Counted from the first letter of the stretch, positions 37,982 through 52,050 are shown. The stretch: DNA of 64,000 nt from Osedax frankpressi (GCA_964035775.1 OZ038315.1:34037828-34101827), one strand, 5' to 3'. Made by a program: numbers and translations. Notes: generated from the sequence alone by a model not told the origin.

Positions 37982-38695
37982 AGAGTTTAATACCGCATTA
38001 AGACACCCGTGATGTTGATCTCAGCCGCATGTATTTTGTATTTAGATATGATGCATATGAGTTATATCTTGTTCAGATATTTACAATAATAGTATAGGGA
38101 ATACAAATAACAATAAGTGAAATATTTGGGAGAGGTTAGCTATGCTTGGTAACAAAGTAAATAGAAATGAAATATAGTATTTGTTATATCTCAGCAACAT
38201 AAAGTCGTACTTACGGCTTGGTTCTCTACTGTTACTAGAGCATGATGTGTTTATGTTGGTTGGTGGTTCATGTTGGTCAATTCGTTGTAAGGTTAGTATT
38301 GTAAATAATAGTCAAACCGCTATCTTCAGGAGAAGTCTTCTTTACCCATCATACCAACGCTCGTTGTTATCAACGTGTATTCGTTGAAGGTCGTAACTTG
38401 AAAGCCGTCATACTTGTCCTTAATCCCGAAGTTAAGGAAGCAACTTGGCATTTCCTATCGCTGGAGTCTTTCAATATAGAATATCCATTCGAGTAAATAT
38501 TTAGTACGGCGTAATATTAATTTAATTGTAAGTAAGTAGTTCCAAGGGCTTGTGAGATTGACCTAACAAGAACATCACCGAACTTAAGATACACAACTGT
38601 ACACATAACATGTGGCAATAACATTCCATTTAAAGTTGTGTTACAGTATAGTGTATAGTGAAGTTGTCAATTAGTTTTAAATTGCATACTGTCAA

Positions 38696-38996
38696 CACTC
38701 TACAGTCAATACATATTCTCCAGGGGTTTGTTTATGTTGTGTTAGACACCCTACAGTCAACACATATTCTCCAGGGGTTTGTAAATACTGTGTTAGACAC
38801 CCTACAGTCAATACATATTCTCCAGGGATATGTAAATACTGTGTTAGACACCCTACAGTCAATACATATTCTCCAGGGGTTTGTAAATACTGTGTTAGAC
38901 ACCCTACAGTCAACACATATTCTCCAAGGGTTTGATTATATTGTGTTAGACACCCTACAGTCAACACATATTCTCCAGAGGTTTGCTTATGTCTTC
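38696..38996. repeat. 51-bp minisatellite in HIBADH intron 2 (A2), about 6 copies
   Basis: Same number of units as A1, but the order of unit variants differs: here the second unit has the GTTTATGTTG form and the changes in CAATAC/CAACAC are shuffled. This suggests internal exchange after duplication. Confidence 0.93.
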
Positions 38997-39726
38997 TGAA
39001 GCTTTAATAGAGAAAGAGCGAGGAATTCTATGTAGAGATAGGGTCGGTTTTTATCTCTGTACATAGGTCGCAGCTTGACGCTCATGTAGCCCAGCGAATA
39101 TCTAGTATAATTGCCCTATACTATTCACTAGGCCCTATACTATTCTGGTACCCTAAGTAATCCATAAGTAATCCCTAAGTACTCAGCTATATTTACATGT
39201 TTCAAAATAGTGAGAAGTTCACAGCAAGTTTCTTTGTATTCTAGTTTCTTTGTATTCCCATCTGTGTCATTATTGATTCATGTCTAGAGGTATTAATATT
39301 ATATATTATCCCTTTATTACAAATCTCAGTGTAATAATTATATTGCTTATCAATAAACTCCATTCACTAGTACACATACGCATACAAACCCACACATACA
39401 CACACACGCACACACATAAACATACATACGCACATATATACACATACCTACACCATCTGATTTATCGCTAATTTATCTTGTCGCAGGTGCCAGTAGTGTA
39501 GGGATTCCCCGTGAGGTGGCGCTGCGTTGTCGCCGGGTCATCACCATGTTACCGACAAGTGCGAACGTGTCGGCAGTTTACTACGGTTCCGACGGTCTGA
39601 TCGCCGGACTCGACGACGATTCCCTGTGCGTCGACAGCTCAACGATCGACCAATCGGTGGCGAGAACGGTTGCCGGAGCGGTAGCTGACCGCGGCGCCAT
39701 GTTCGTCGACGCCCCAGTCTCCGGAG

Positions 39727-39950
39727 GTTTGTTTATATTGTGTTAGACACCCTACAGTCAACACATATTCTCCAAGGGTTTGTTTATATTGTGTTAGACA
39801 CCCTACAGTCAACACATATTCTCCAAGGGTTTGTTTATATTGTGTTAGACACCCTACAGTCAACACATATTCTCCAAGGGTTTGTTTATATTGTGTTAGA
39901 CACCCTACAGTCAACACATATTCTCCAGGGGTTTGTTTATGTTTATAGAG
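39727..39950. repeat. 51-bp minisatellite at the HIBADH exon 3 donor (A2), about 4 copies
   Basis: Four near-identical units follow the exon 3 donor where A1 has one. The gain of 153 bp accounts for most of the offset change between the blocks. Confidence 0.95.
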
Positions 39951-40498
39951 AGATATGTTTTCTATAACAAATATTGAATCAATAAAAAAATTTAATAAAA
40001 TAATCTTCGATAATTTTGACTTAGTTAAAAAAATTTAATAAAACTTAATTTTGTTTAGAAAATGTTTCTAAAATACATATTATTATATTTTTTTAAGCTT
40101 TTAATTATATTTTATATACATAACAAATATATAAATTAAACTAAATATATTTACACAGATTATAATAAATATAAGTCAACAAATTGTGTGAAAATGTTAA
40201 TTTCAAAAAATAAAAAATAATAATAATATTTTAACAATAAATTCCAAAAAAAAATTAGAAATATTATTTACATTTTGTTTTGGCAATCACAATGCTCATA
40301 TTATACGTTTTTCGGAATTTCAAAAATTAATATTCATTATCTATATATTAAATTATATATTTTCAAATTTTCTATGTTTCTAATGTAAATTTTCCTATGT
40401 ACCATGCAAAATTTCAATGGGCTGGCACTACCCCAATACATTACTAAATTGTTATTCAACTAGTTTTTTCAGATTTATTAAAAGAGGCATGAAAATGG

Positions 40499-40556
40499 CC
40501 ACCCTTACCCTACAGTCAACAAATATTCTCCGGAGTTTTGTAAATGCTGTGTTTAT
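40499..40556. repeat. Diverged single 51-bp unit (A2)
   Basis: Counterpart of 7327-7385. Confidence 0.85.
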
Positions 40557-41955
40557 ACCCGGCAGTTAGGACTCAAAAGTGTTCTCTTTTATGAACTGGC
40601 TTCCCTAGTGTGTCTTATTCACATGTTTATTTAACTAATGTATTATAATACATTACATAGATTATAGTAGTTGAAGTTATTATGAATTAAGATTAATATC
40701 TATAGACACGATGCCATCTCTTTATGAACTCGGTTAAGGGTCCACTACCTCTTGCTATATATGTTTGATAAAATATTATATTATAAATTTAATTTATACA
40801 AAAACTCTCACTCTGAACCAAACCCATTATGGTCTTTAAAGGGCTGTCAGAATATTATTTACCCTTTTTTTAATATCGAAATCTATATGTGTTTGTTTGG
40901 ATTGTATTACCCAAATTATACTAATATAGAATAGAATTTAAAATAAAAATCTTACAGTTTTAAATTAAGTTAGATTATTTGTAATTATATTTTCATAGTT
41001 TAAAATTTCCTCCAAATTTTAACGTATATTTTTCTCTAATATAAATTCAATATATTTTCCATTTAGAAACTTTAAATTCGATTATAACCAATATGTGAAA
41101 CTATTCGAAGGTGTAAATGCTGCAAGAGACGCAACATTGACTTTTATGGTTGGTGGAACTGACAAGGCATTCGAGGCATGTAAAGTTCTCTTGGACGTTA
41201 TGGGTTTCTATATTACTTCAGTCCAACACGCTTTAGATGTAATGTTAAGAATAATACGAGAAAGTAAACTGTTTCAAGTTCTAATTATTTTCTTTTACTT
41301 AATTGTTATCTAATTCTACACATAATTATATTTCTTTTCATACCAAATGTATCAACCAAAATTTATTAGGTAAGAACGTAATTCATACTGGAGACATTGG
41401 TACTGGTCAAGCAGCCAAGATATGTAATAACATGCTGCTGGGTATTAGTATGATAGGAACCGCTGAAACTATGAACCTAGGAATTAGGTTTACATAACTA
41501 GCTGTTAATCAATTTGATATATATCAACTAAATAGATATATTTATTATATTTTATATTTATATTTTGAATTAGATGAAACAGAACTATAATTTATAACTG
41601 ATAACCTAAATCCATTAGAAGTCGCTTTTGGTAACATTTTCTGATTCACTTAGCAGGTGAATTCATTCTATATATTCTACTAATATCCATTATTTTAAGA
41701 TATATTTTAGTCCAACCAAAAAATCGAAATACTTCCAAATATCTACCTACTACTTAGCATTATCTATTATGCAAAAAAAGTAGAATTTACATAAAATATA
41801 TATTATAATATATATAATAGATATAAAATATATAAATATTTTATTTTAGATTCAATCATTACTTTGTTTTTGACATTTACCTTATGCTTAAGTATATTTC
41901 ACAAATATTGTCTATAGATTTATCAACACAACAATAATTAATAAATAAAATGACA

Positions 41956-42618
41956 TATTTGTTATTAAATATTAGTAAAGATATTTTTGATGGTCTAAAT
42001 TGTAATATTATTAATAATTATTATTTTATTATGATATTATTACCTATAGTATAGAATTTCAAATAATATCTAAATTTATCAAGCAATTATAATTTATAGT
42101 AAAATTATCATTTTGTGTAAATTAAGTTTAAGTTTTTTCTAAATTTGTATACAAAATTAATAAATAATAAATTAATAAATAATAAGTTATTATAAATAAT
42201 AATAAAAATATCTGAATGTAGGAATTATAGAACATTTGAAAGTTTATTATTTATTAAGGCAACTACAATAATGATTTAGTATACTAAATTTCTATGTTCT
42301 GTGAAGATTTTTAATTTAACTATGTGATGGTACTACATTTATTTATGTAGATAATAATGCTGGTGTATCCTTTGTCAAAGCTCCTGTCATCATATATTGA
42401 CCACATGTAAACCAAGGTACCAGTCATAATAGAAACCATATATGTATATAGTGTGTGTATTAGTGGCTTGGTATTGCTAGACATCTGTATTATTGCATTA
42501 CTACTATATAGTAACTGTATTAGGGTTTACAGTTGTTTGTCTACTTGGGTTATGTAAATATATGAATGTGTGTGGATATGTATGTAAGAGTCTGTGTGTG
42601 AGTGTGTGTGTGTATGTC

Positions 42619-42650
<32 letters not shown>

Positions 42651-42740
42651 TGTAAGTGTATGTATGTCTGTCTGTGTGCGTATATATATGTGTGTGTGTA
42701 TGTAAGAGTCTGTATGGCTGTGTGTGTATATGTCTGACTA

Positions 42741-42790
<50 letters not shown>

Positions 42791-44229
42791 TGTGTGTGTA
42801 TGTGTAATAGGCTGTATGTCTATGTGTATATGTGTATGTATGTGTCTGTATGTCTGTATGTGTATATGTTTGTGTGAGTGAATCTATGTGTATGTGTAGT
42901 ATATACATATATATATATATATATATATAGTGTGCTTATAACATAATGTATTATAAATTAATGTATTTAAATATATTTAACCACAGTATACAATTATAAT
43001 ACTGAATCTTATTAAATTGTGTTACCAACTGTATAATGAAAAATACACTTTAGAAATTAGTATAATGAATTTTATCATCTAATAATAAATTTATAAATGT
43101 CTAAGTAATATCCAAGATTACCAAGATACTGACTAGCTTATCTCTACTATATATATATATATATATATAATAACATATAGGAAATTAAAACCCAAAGGAT
43201 AATAAAAGTATTTTTGAATTATGTTTTTTATAGAGAATATTAAATTTTTCAAAAATACTGATTATACAATTTTAATAATGTATTTAATATAATATTATGT
43301 TTATATTAAAACAATATATTTGAATCATTTTAATTCATATCTCCCAAATCGGTGTAACCAAATCAATTCATTACAATCAATTTCTTCCAAGCGGAAATTT
43401 TGGTAATCTTGTATAATATCAAAAATTATCCTCAAATCAAATTCTTTAATAAATTATAATTATTTATAATATTAGAGACGATCAGGAAAATATAAAATAT
43501 ACATTCGAAATATTGTACCACATTAGAGTTATTTATCAATTGATTATTTATTATATTAATCTAAAACTGTATACATTTTATATTTACAAAAAAATGTGGT
43601 TACTAAAATATATGTAGATGTTATATTTATATAAAACATAACCTTTCACTTGTGGTAAATATAATTTATGTATTATAACAAATATATTCTACGCACAGGT
43701 AACAATGATTTATAGTCAGTTTTCAATCTATTATATACGTTCTTAATAGAGTATATACTGAGTAATTGATCATATGATTTATATATTTCAAACTATTAAT
43801 ATTAGTAATATAGATGCTAATTATTAATATTTGCAAAAAGCATTCATATTTTCTAGTTTTATTTATAAGTTTAGTTAAGTGCTTTATGAATTATAACCTC
43901 GGATGTCATCTAATATAGATGAATAACATAAAAATAAAATATATTGGATATACTATACATTGATTAATATATACATAAATATAATTGGTTAATTATTAAG
44001 TTTAAAAATAAAATTATCAGGATTGCACGTTTCTAATAATCAGAATTTATTAAAAATATAAATATATATTTATATTTTATTACAAATAGTTTTATAAGAA
44101 TAATAATAACAACAATAAGTAAAAATAAATTTTAAAACGTGAAAAAATAATAGATGGGAAAAATAAGTGTAATAAATAAATGTAATAATGAATTTAAAAT
44201 AAATGTAATTAAATGAGCACCTGTATACA
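41956..44229. other. AT-rich DNA after the A2 breakpoint
   Basis: No gene is seen. It includes the TG-rich microsatellite at 42560-42890 and (AT)n runs at 42906-42928 and 43149-43170. It is unrelated by eye to the DNA that follows block A1. Confidence 0.7.
42560..42890. repeat. TG-rich microsatellite
   Basis: (TG)n interrupted by TATG, TCTG and AAGAGTC units. Cys/Val-rich open frames in it are artefacts. Confidence 0.93.
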
Positions 44230-47200
44230 AAGTAATATATTATATAGGAATATTATAAAGGTATATTATATAGGTATATTATAAAGGTCTATTATAAAGG
44301 TATATTATAAAGGTATATTATAAAGGTATATTATAAAGGTATATTATAAAGGTATATTATAAAGGTATATTATAAAGGTATATTATAAAGGTATATTATA
44401 AAGGTATATTATAAAGGTATATTATAAAGGTATATTATAAAGGTATATTATAAAGGTATATTATAAAGGTATATTATAAAGGTATATTATAAAGGTATAT
44501 TATAAAGGTATATTATAAAGGTATATTATAAAGGTATATTATAAAGGTATATTATAAAGGTATATTATAAAGGTATATTATAAAGGTATATTATAAAGGT
44601 ATATTATAAAGGTATATTATAAAGGTATATTATAAAGGTATATTATAAAGGTATATTATAAAGGTATATTATAAAGGTATATTATAAAGGTATATTATAA
44701 AGGTATATTATAAAGGTATATTATAAAGGTATATTATAAAGGTATATTATAAAGGTATATTATAAAGGTATATTATAAAGGTATATTATAAAGGTATATT
44801 ATAAAGGTATATTATAAAGGTATATTATAAAGGTATATTATAAAGGTATATTATAAAGGTATATTATAAAGGTATATTATAAAGGTATATTATAAAGGTA
44901 TATTATAAAGGTATATTATAAAGGTATATTATAAAGGTATATTATAAAGGTATATTATAAAGGTATATTATAAAGGTATATTATAAAGGTATATTATAAA
45001 GGTATATTATAAAGGTATATTATAAAGGTATATTATAAAGGTATATTATAAAGGTATATTATAAAGGTATATTATAAAGGTATATTATAAAGGTATATTA
45101 TAAAGGTATATTATAAAGGTATATTATAAAGGTATATTATAAAGGTATATTATAAAGGTATATTATAAAGGTATATTATAAAGGTATATTATAAAGGTAT
45201 ATTATAAAGGTATATTATAAAGGTATATTATAAAGGTATATTATAAAGGTATATTATAAAGGTATATTATAAAGGTATATTATAAAGGTATATTATAAAG
45301 GTATATTATAAAGGTATATTATAAAGGTATATTATAAAGGTATATTATAAAGGTATATTATAAAGGTATATTATAAAGGTATATTATAAAGGTATATTAT
45401 AAAGGTATATTATAAAGGTATATTATAAAGGTATATTATAAAGGTATATTATAAAGGTATATTATAAAGGTATATTATAAAGGTATATTATAAAGGTATA
45501 TTATAAAGGTATATTATAAAGGTATATTATAAAGGTATATTATAAAGGTATATTATAAAGGTATATTATAAAGGTATATTATAAAGGTATATTATAAAGG
45601 TATATTATAAAGGTATATTATAAAGGTATATTATAAAGGTATATTATAAAGGTATATTATAAAGGTATATTATAAAGGTATATTATAAAGGTATATTATA
45701 AAGGTATATTATAAAGGTATATTATAAAGGTATATTATAAAGGTATATTATAAAGGTATATTATAAAGGTATATTATAAAGGTATATTATAAAGGTATAT
45801 TATAAAGGTATATTATAAAGGTATATTATAAAGGTATATTATAAAGGTATATTATAAAGGTATATTATAAAGGTATATTATAAAGGTATATTATAAAGGT
45901 ATATTATAAAGGTATATTATAAAGGTATATTATAAAGGTATATTATAAAGGTATATTATAAAGGTATATTATAAAGGTATATTATAAAGGTATATTATAA
46001 AGGTATATTATAAAGGTATATTATAAAGGTATATTATAAAGGTATATTATAAAGGTATATTATAAAGGTATATTATAAAGGTATATTATAAAGGTATATT
46101 ATAAAGGTATATTATAAAGGTATATTATAAAGGTATATTATAAAGGTATATTATAAAGGTATATTATAAAGGTATATTATAAAGGTATATTATAAAGGTA
46201 TATTATAAAGGTATATTATAAAGGTATATTATAAAGGTATATTATAAAGGTATATTATAAAGGTATATTATAAAGGTATATTATAAAGGTATATTATAAA
46301 GGTATATTATAAAGGTATATTATAAAGGTATATTATAAAGGTATATTATAAAGGTATATTATAAAGGTATATTATAAAGGTATATTATAAAGGTATATTA
46401 TAAAGGTATATTATAAAGGTATATTATAAAGGTATATTATAAAGGTATATTATAAAGGTATATTATAAAGGTATATTATAAAGGTATATTATAAAGGTAT
46501 ATTATAAAGGTATATTATAAAGGTATATTATAAAGGTATATTATAAAGGTATATTATAAAGGTATATTATAAAGGTATATTATAAAGGTATATTATAAAG
46601 GTATATTATAAAGGTATATTATAAAGGTATATTATAAAGGTATATTATAAAGGTATATTATAAAGGTATATTATAAAGGTATATTATAAAGGTATATTAT
46701 AAAGGTATATTATAAAGGTATATTATAAAGGTATATTATAAAGGTATATTATAAAGGTATATTATAAAGGTATATTATAAAGGTATATTATAAAGGTATA
46801 TTATAAAGGTATATTATAAAGGTATATTATAAAGGTATATTATAAAGGTATATTATAAAGGTATATTATAAAGGTATATTATAAAGGTATATTATAAAGG
46901 TATATTATAAAGGTATATTATAAAGGTATATTATAAAGGTATATTATAAAGGTATATTATAAAGGTATATTATAAAGGTATATTATAAAGGTATATTATA
47001 AAGGTATATTATAAAGGTATATTATAAAGGTATATTATAAAGGTATATTATAAAGGTATATTATAAAGGTATATTATAAAGGTATATTATAAAGGTATAT
47101 TATAAAGGTATATTATAAAGGTATATTATAAAGGTATATTATAAAGTTATATTATAAAGGTATATTATAAAGTATATTATATAAGAATATTATATAGGAA

Positions 47201-47310
47201 TATTATATAGGTATATTATAAAGGTATATTATAAATGTATATTATAAATGTATATTATATAAGAATATTATATAAGAATATTATATAAGAATATTATATA
47301 GGAATATTAT
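44230..47310. repeat. 13-bp satellite (GGTATATTATAAA), about 220 perfect copies
   Basis: The core 44290-47145 is almost invariant. The edges decay into TATATAGGAATATTA-like units on both sides. It is the longest array in the window. Confidence 0.98.
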
Positions 47311-48360
47311 ATTGAAAAAATAAATAGGTAAGAAATAGGTTCCATAGATAATAATGAATTCATTTACATTTAGTAAACTTCTAGTTGACTATAATTTACA
47401 TTTAGTAAACTTCTAGTTGACTTTAATGACATCAATTAAAAATATTATTAGATCCCAAAAATATTTATGTTTGATAATTTGATTTTCTTTATTTAGAAAA
47501 TATTTATTGAACTTCTGTCAGCAGATTTACTTTAATTGAATTTGAATTTACAATTCTGGCATTACCTAAGAAATATAATGATCTAACTACTCAAAAAGCG
47601 ATACTTATTTTAATTAAAAAGTAAATATAATATAGATTTTAAATGAAATAGATTTTTTCATCCAAATCATTTCAGTTCTACCAACTCAGCAAAATCCAAA
47701 TAATTTAATCATTTTCATACAAATGTGATACAATCATAATACTACTCTAAAGCAATTGTTTAAAACAATTCATTTCATTTTGTGATATTATTTTATTAAC
47801 TAGGCTAATTAGAAAATCAAATTTTATGAACTCTGTATGTGTTTTATGAACTCTCTATTTCTGTATGTGAAGGTTTATTTATTGGGTGGTCGTGTGTGGA
47901 AATTATAATAAATATTTAATATAAACTAATCAATAAATATGTGATTAAATAAAGATCAGGAAATGTTAACAAATTTTTATACCGAGTTTAATAAATGCAT
48001 TTTCGTTAAAGATTTACATATATATTATATATGTAAATAATAAATTGTTTATTAGGTTTTTTAGTTTACATTCTCAAAGTTTTGATTGATAGATGTCATA
48101 CAAGATTACATCTTATGACAAGATGCTTTATTATAAATAATTAATTAGATCATGTTAGACATGTAAAGAAGTTGAGGTGTAGATAAATATTGGGGAATAT
48201 AAGTCACTGTTGTGTAGTGTAGACTTTAAACTACAAATATATTTGTGAAAATTAATCATAACATCGCTTAATTGGCTGGATAAATACGTTATTGTATACA
48301 TTTCTATACACAAATTATTATAATATTAATCGAATCGTCAATTCGAAACGGCCTAGAATT
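47311..48360. other. AT-rich intergenic DNA
   Basis: No gene seen. It contains a short direct repeat of CATTTAGTAAACTTCTAGTT around 47366 and 47398. Confidence 0.6.
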
Positions 48361-48721
48361 CATAAAATAACCCGCATAATATTACATCGTTACAGTTGGT
48401 GAACGAGGTTGGAAGCACACTAGATTAGGCACCGGGTTGTGGGAGTTGGTGTTCGATAAATGGTTATAGCGGGAAGGTAAATGTTGGTAATCGCAATACA
48501 AATGTAGGAGAAGCATTAAAAAGAAAAGAGGGATGCAATTATTATGAAAAATGTGTAAAGAATATTTTCAATATAAATAGAAATACAAAGTGAAGCAATA
48601 AACAGCAAATCACTTTCAAAGTCAGATATTCCAAGAGTTCAATTCGTGTGAGACTCCACCTACTGGACAGTCTCGGCTACGCGTGGAGCAGATCTATAAT
48701 CGTTGAAGAGAACCGATACTT

Positions 48722-48880
48722 ACAGAGGCATTGGTTTGTTTGCCCGTCCAGGTGATGGTTCACCGGCAATCGGTTGCTACGGAAACGTACGCCGTATTCG
48801 GTAACTAGGCAAGTGCAGGCGCAGTAATAACCACTTACATAATACATATTACATGCAGTGTAAACGTAGTGTGTAAATAA
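48722..48880 (-). other. Possible minus-strand exon with strong donor
   Basis: On the minus strand, a GC-richer open stretch (read as CLVTEYGVRFRSNRLPV and on to GQTNQCL) runs into a strong 5' splice site, CTCT/GTAAGTATC, at about 48722. I do not recognise the peptide. The stretch is also open in plus-strand frames after CTTACAG, so the strand rests on the donor alone. It may be a first exon, partly untranslated. Confidence 0.3.
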
Positions 48881-49073
48881 CCAACTATTAGTATTATACA
48901 ATTCGGTAATGCAAATTTCTAAATATATACATAGCACTTTTATTTACTCCGATAATAAATAATCTCCACAGAGGGCGCAACACATGTAGAATGTAAATAA
49001 AAATACACTTCCAGCGAGTCCAGGTATACTCGGCATGGCGTATATTCACCCCCGCTTCTCTAATCTACTCGAT
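48880..49073. promoter_or_regulatory. Possible divergent promoter region
   Basis: A GC- and CpG-richer interval lies between a minus-strand stretch with a leftward donor and a plus-strand stretch with a rightward donor. It includes the direct repeat CTCCGGGAACG (49076-49097). A bidirectional promoter is inferred; no core element is clear. Confidence 0.3.
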
Positions 49074-49323
49074 AACTCCGGGAACGCTCCGGGAACGCTC
49101 CGAGAGGACTCGAGCTACTGAAAATACTCCGATGCGTGAATATACCGAACGAGTCTAGATTCGAACTGGAACTCCCCGGTAAGGAAGCGTATGCGATTAC
49201 CTTAAATCAGAGCATCGATTGTTCTGATCTAGCGGATAAGGTAGGGGGCACGCTTTACATGCGATTCGACATGCATAATTTACAATACGGCGTACGATGT
49301 TTTAAAATGTACGACGGCATGAG
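49074..49323 (+). CDS. Unrecognised exon, plus strand
   Basis: The frame is open from 49074 and ends at a strong donor, ATGAG/GTAAGAG, at 49324. Its GC content and CpG use stand far above the AT-rich neighbourhood. The peptide includes SRFELELPGKEAYAITL and GGTLYMRFDMHNLQYG. I do not recognise the family. No good ATG begins this frame: GTG at 49136 is only a computational start. An upstream ATG with a fair context (49035) opens a different frame that stops at 49119. Other donors inside it (CCCG/GTAAGG at about 49177, AAG/GTAGGG at 49240) mean the 3' boundary may vary. Downstream exons were not found in 49324-54115. Confidence 0.4.
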
Positions 49324-49863
49324 GTAAGAGCAACTCCATGCAACTCCCTGTACTGCCGTTAAACTACAAGAATAATTATCAGCATTGTAGTAAGGTACCT
49401 CTCTATAACAATGCACGAGGATAACACAATCTAACAATAGCTCTCAATGCACAGATATAGATATTTTTTACGAAAAAGTGATTACTCATTCTATTGAATA
49501 GGTTTTATTTTTGATGTATATTTCATAAATGTACTTGACATGGCAATTACGACCTCATTTGAATTAATGGTGTAATTAATGTAATAATTATATAAAATAT
49601 TTATATAATATGTAAAAACCTCAGAGAATAGAAACTAAGTCTTTGGGTTTTAATAATATGTAGTAGTTATATAATGTATATTGTAGTTATATGATGTAGT
49701 AGTTCATAAAGTTGTATAGGTCTGCATATAACGAGATTACAATCCTATTATTTATAAATACATTAATTACCGAAATTTCATATAAAGAATGATTTTATTA
49801 AAAAATGCTTATAAAATCACTATTTAAAACATATGAAATATTAGAGAAAAATGTCACATACAG

Positions 49864-49908
<45 letters not shown>

Positions 49909-51417
49909 CATATATCGCTATGGCCACGCTAATATCAGTAATTAATTAAAACTCTTACAGTTAAAATGTTATTTGGTGGTAATTAACACTATTACAGTTA
50001 GTTTTTTATTGGTAGGAGAAGGAAGTAATTAGCGGTCAAGATTAAAATCAATTGGCATTCAAGAAATGACAGCTGTGCCAGTAGTAAATTATAAATAAGG
50101 TCAAAGGTGAATATCAACAGCATACTAATAAATTATGCCTTTTATTAAGATATACAATATATAGGTTAGATTAATAACGAAAATAATAAATAAGAACAAT
50201 TTAAATATAAACAACAAAATATGCGATGTAATGTTATAATTATCCGAATTATTAATGGGATAATTATATAAACCTCAAATTAAAACTAATTGGTTTATGG
50301 GTGTTTATTGTTAGTGAAAGATAAGAATTTATAAATATATTTTAAGATAGTTTAAAGAATATTCCCTTTACTAAAATTATTTATTTGTAAACAATTTATT
50401 ATTCTGAATATTATTAATTTAGACATTTTTTACATTTTAATAACATATGAAAACATATTTTCATTAGAATATTCTTTTATACAATGCATTCATTTGTTGT
50501 AAATTTTGAATATATAGTAAAATATTAATATTATAACACTATATATATGAAATATTAATTATCGAATATCATATTTAGAATAGATTCTGCTTATTTATTG
50601 AATATGTGATTTAGGTGAGAAATTGCGTTTATAATGCATTACTTTATATGTTAAGGTGTGCCCATAATGAAAGTGATCCGTGATCCTTTGTTGCTTTATG
50701 ATTTCATTTTCGCATTGTTCACAAAGGAGCCAATCGAAAAATGTACAAGAATGGTTAATTTTATAATTTAAAAATAAGTTAGAATGTTTTAAACCAAAAT
50801 AAAATGTTATAAGAGTAAGTTAAAAAAATGTATAACAAACAGAATAATTGCAAATTAACAACTCGATATTAAACCAGACTACATATGAATTTAGTATAAT
50901 CATATATAAAACAATAAGAGGGTATGAAAAGAACTCAAGAGAAATAATCAACTGAATAAGAAGCCAAACCGCTGTGAATTATAAAGACAGAGTATAAAAT
51001 ATAACGGAGAGATCGTAGATAATAGAGATAGACGGTGTATATTATAGTATAAATACACATACACACATCGTGTACCTTTACTTTTTATTGGTTAACTACA
51101 TTGTAAATCTTAAAGGTACTATTGGTAATGAATTATTATAAATTAATATATATATATATATAATAAATTATTATAAATATATTCATATACAAAGTAATAT
51201 AAATGTTATGTTAATAATCACATGGAAACGGTGGAATATTTCATGTCTACTATATAGCTACGATTGATTTTATATGACATCGTAGATTAACGCTATTAAT
51301 ACTTAAATGTGGACAATATAGTTAGTATAAATGTAGACAATACCCTTGTTCTAAGAAATATGGAACACAGTAAACTACTGGCACCATAGAATAAAGTATA
51401 TGTATAATATATTTATA

Positions 51418-51451
51418 ATGTATATATATATATATATATATATGTATAAAT

Positions 51452-51487
<36 letters not shown>

Positions 51488-51515
51488 GTATAAATATATA
51501 TAAATATATATATAC
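51418..51515. repeat. (AT)n microsatellite
   Basis: Nearly pure TATATA with ATGTATAAAT interruptions. Confidence 0.95.
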
Positions 51516-52050
51516 ATATAAACCTCATAAAGCTTCACATATCGTTGACAAATATTATAATATTACACATAAAGTTGATATATTCTACACGCAACTAAAC
51601 TAATATGTGGATTGTGTCCACTGAATACACACCATCGATAAAACTCTAATAATCACTGAAGTGAAAAGAGGCGGAGGTGTTTAGAAAAATGCATACGCCA
51701 TTTTGACGTAATTTTTTATGCTCACAACGCTTTAATTTAATGAGTAGATGGGAATGAGAAAAATATGTAATCAGGGAATTCGGCTACATAGGAGATGTTT
51801 TATATACCATAATGCGTGGGATGTTTTGTTAGTGTAGTATATACATGAATGTAATGCCTATATATTATATGTATATACTGGAAACATATGAAAGGTCTGG
51901 ACAATATATTGATATCAATCATATTTTACAACTTTAGCAGACTTCTTTAAAATACATTTAGATTATAATATTATTATATAGACTTCATGGATTTTTACCA
52001 TCTTGATGTGTCAATTTCACTCTGTAATATTATTAAATAAGAACATATAT

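Larger units (their letters stand above)
34820..41487 (+). pseudogene. HIBADH: HIBADH second copy, truncated after exon 5
   Basis: Exons 34820-34910, 37688-37825, 39487-39726, 41111-41203 and 41370-41487 repeat HIBADH exons 1-5, all with intact frames and the same splice sites. They cover the presequence, the Rossmann domain and the lysine motif [11 protein letters not shown], 226 codons plus two bases. Exons 6 and 7, which encode the rest of the C-terminal helical domain, are absent. Block A ends at 41955 and I found neither exon in 41956-64000. Differences from copy 1 that I saw are I12N in the presequence, D109Y (GAC to TAC) and a silent change at G38. Without the C-terminal domain a working dehydrogenase is unlikely. 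Whether it is transcribed, or spliced to something downstream, cannot be told. Confidence 0.85.
32521..41955. repeat. Segmental duplication block A, copy 2 (A2)
   Basis: Repeat of 1-8782. Differences include a 31-bp insertion near 35772, an 18-bp deletion near 34518, three extra 51-bp units at 39727-39942 and about 8 bp near 40430. Sequence beyond 41955 has no counterpart after 8782. Confidence 0.95.

Noticed and set aside
42493-42877. Cys/Val-rich proteins in the TG-rich microsatellite
   Set aside because: They are low-complexity translations of (TG)n.
49035-49121. Start codon for the unknown plus-strand exon
   Set aside because: The context is fair but the frame stops at 49119, and no intron can fit before the open frame at 49074. 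At most it is an upstream reading frame.
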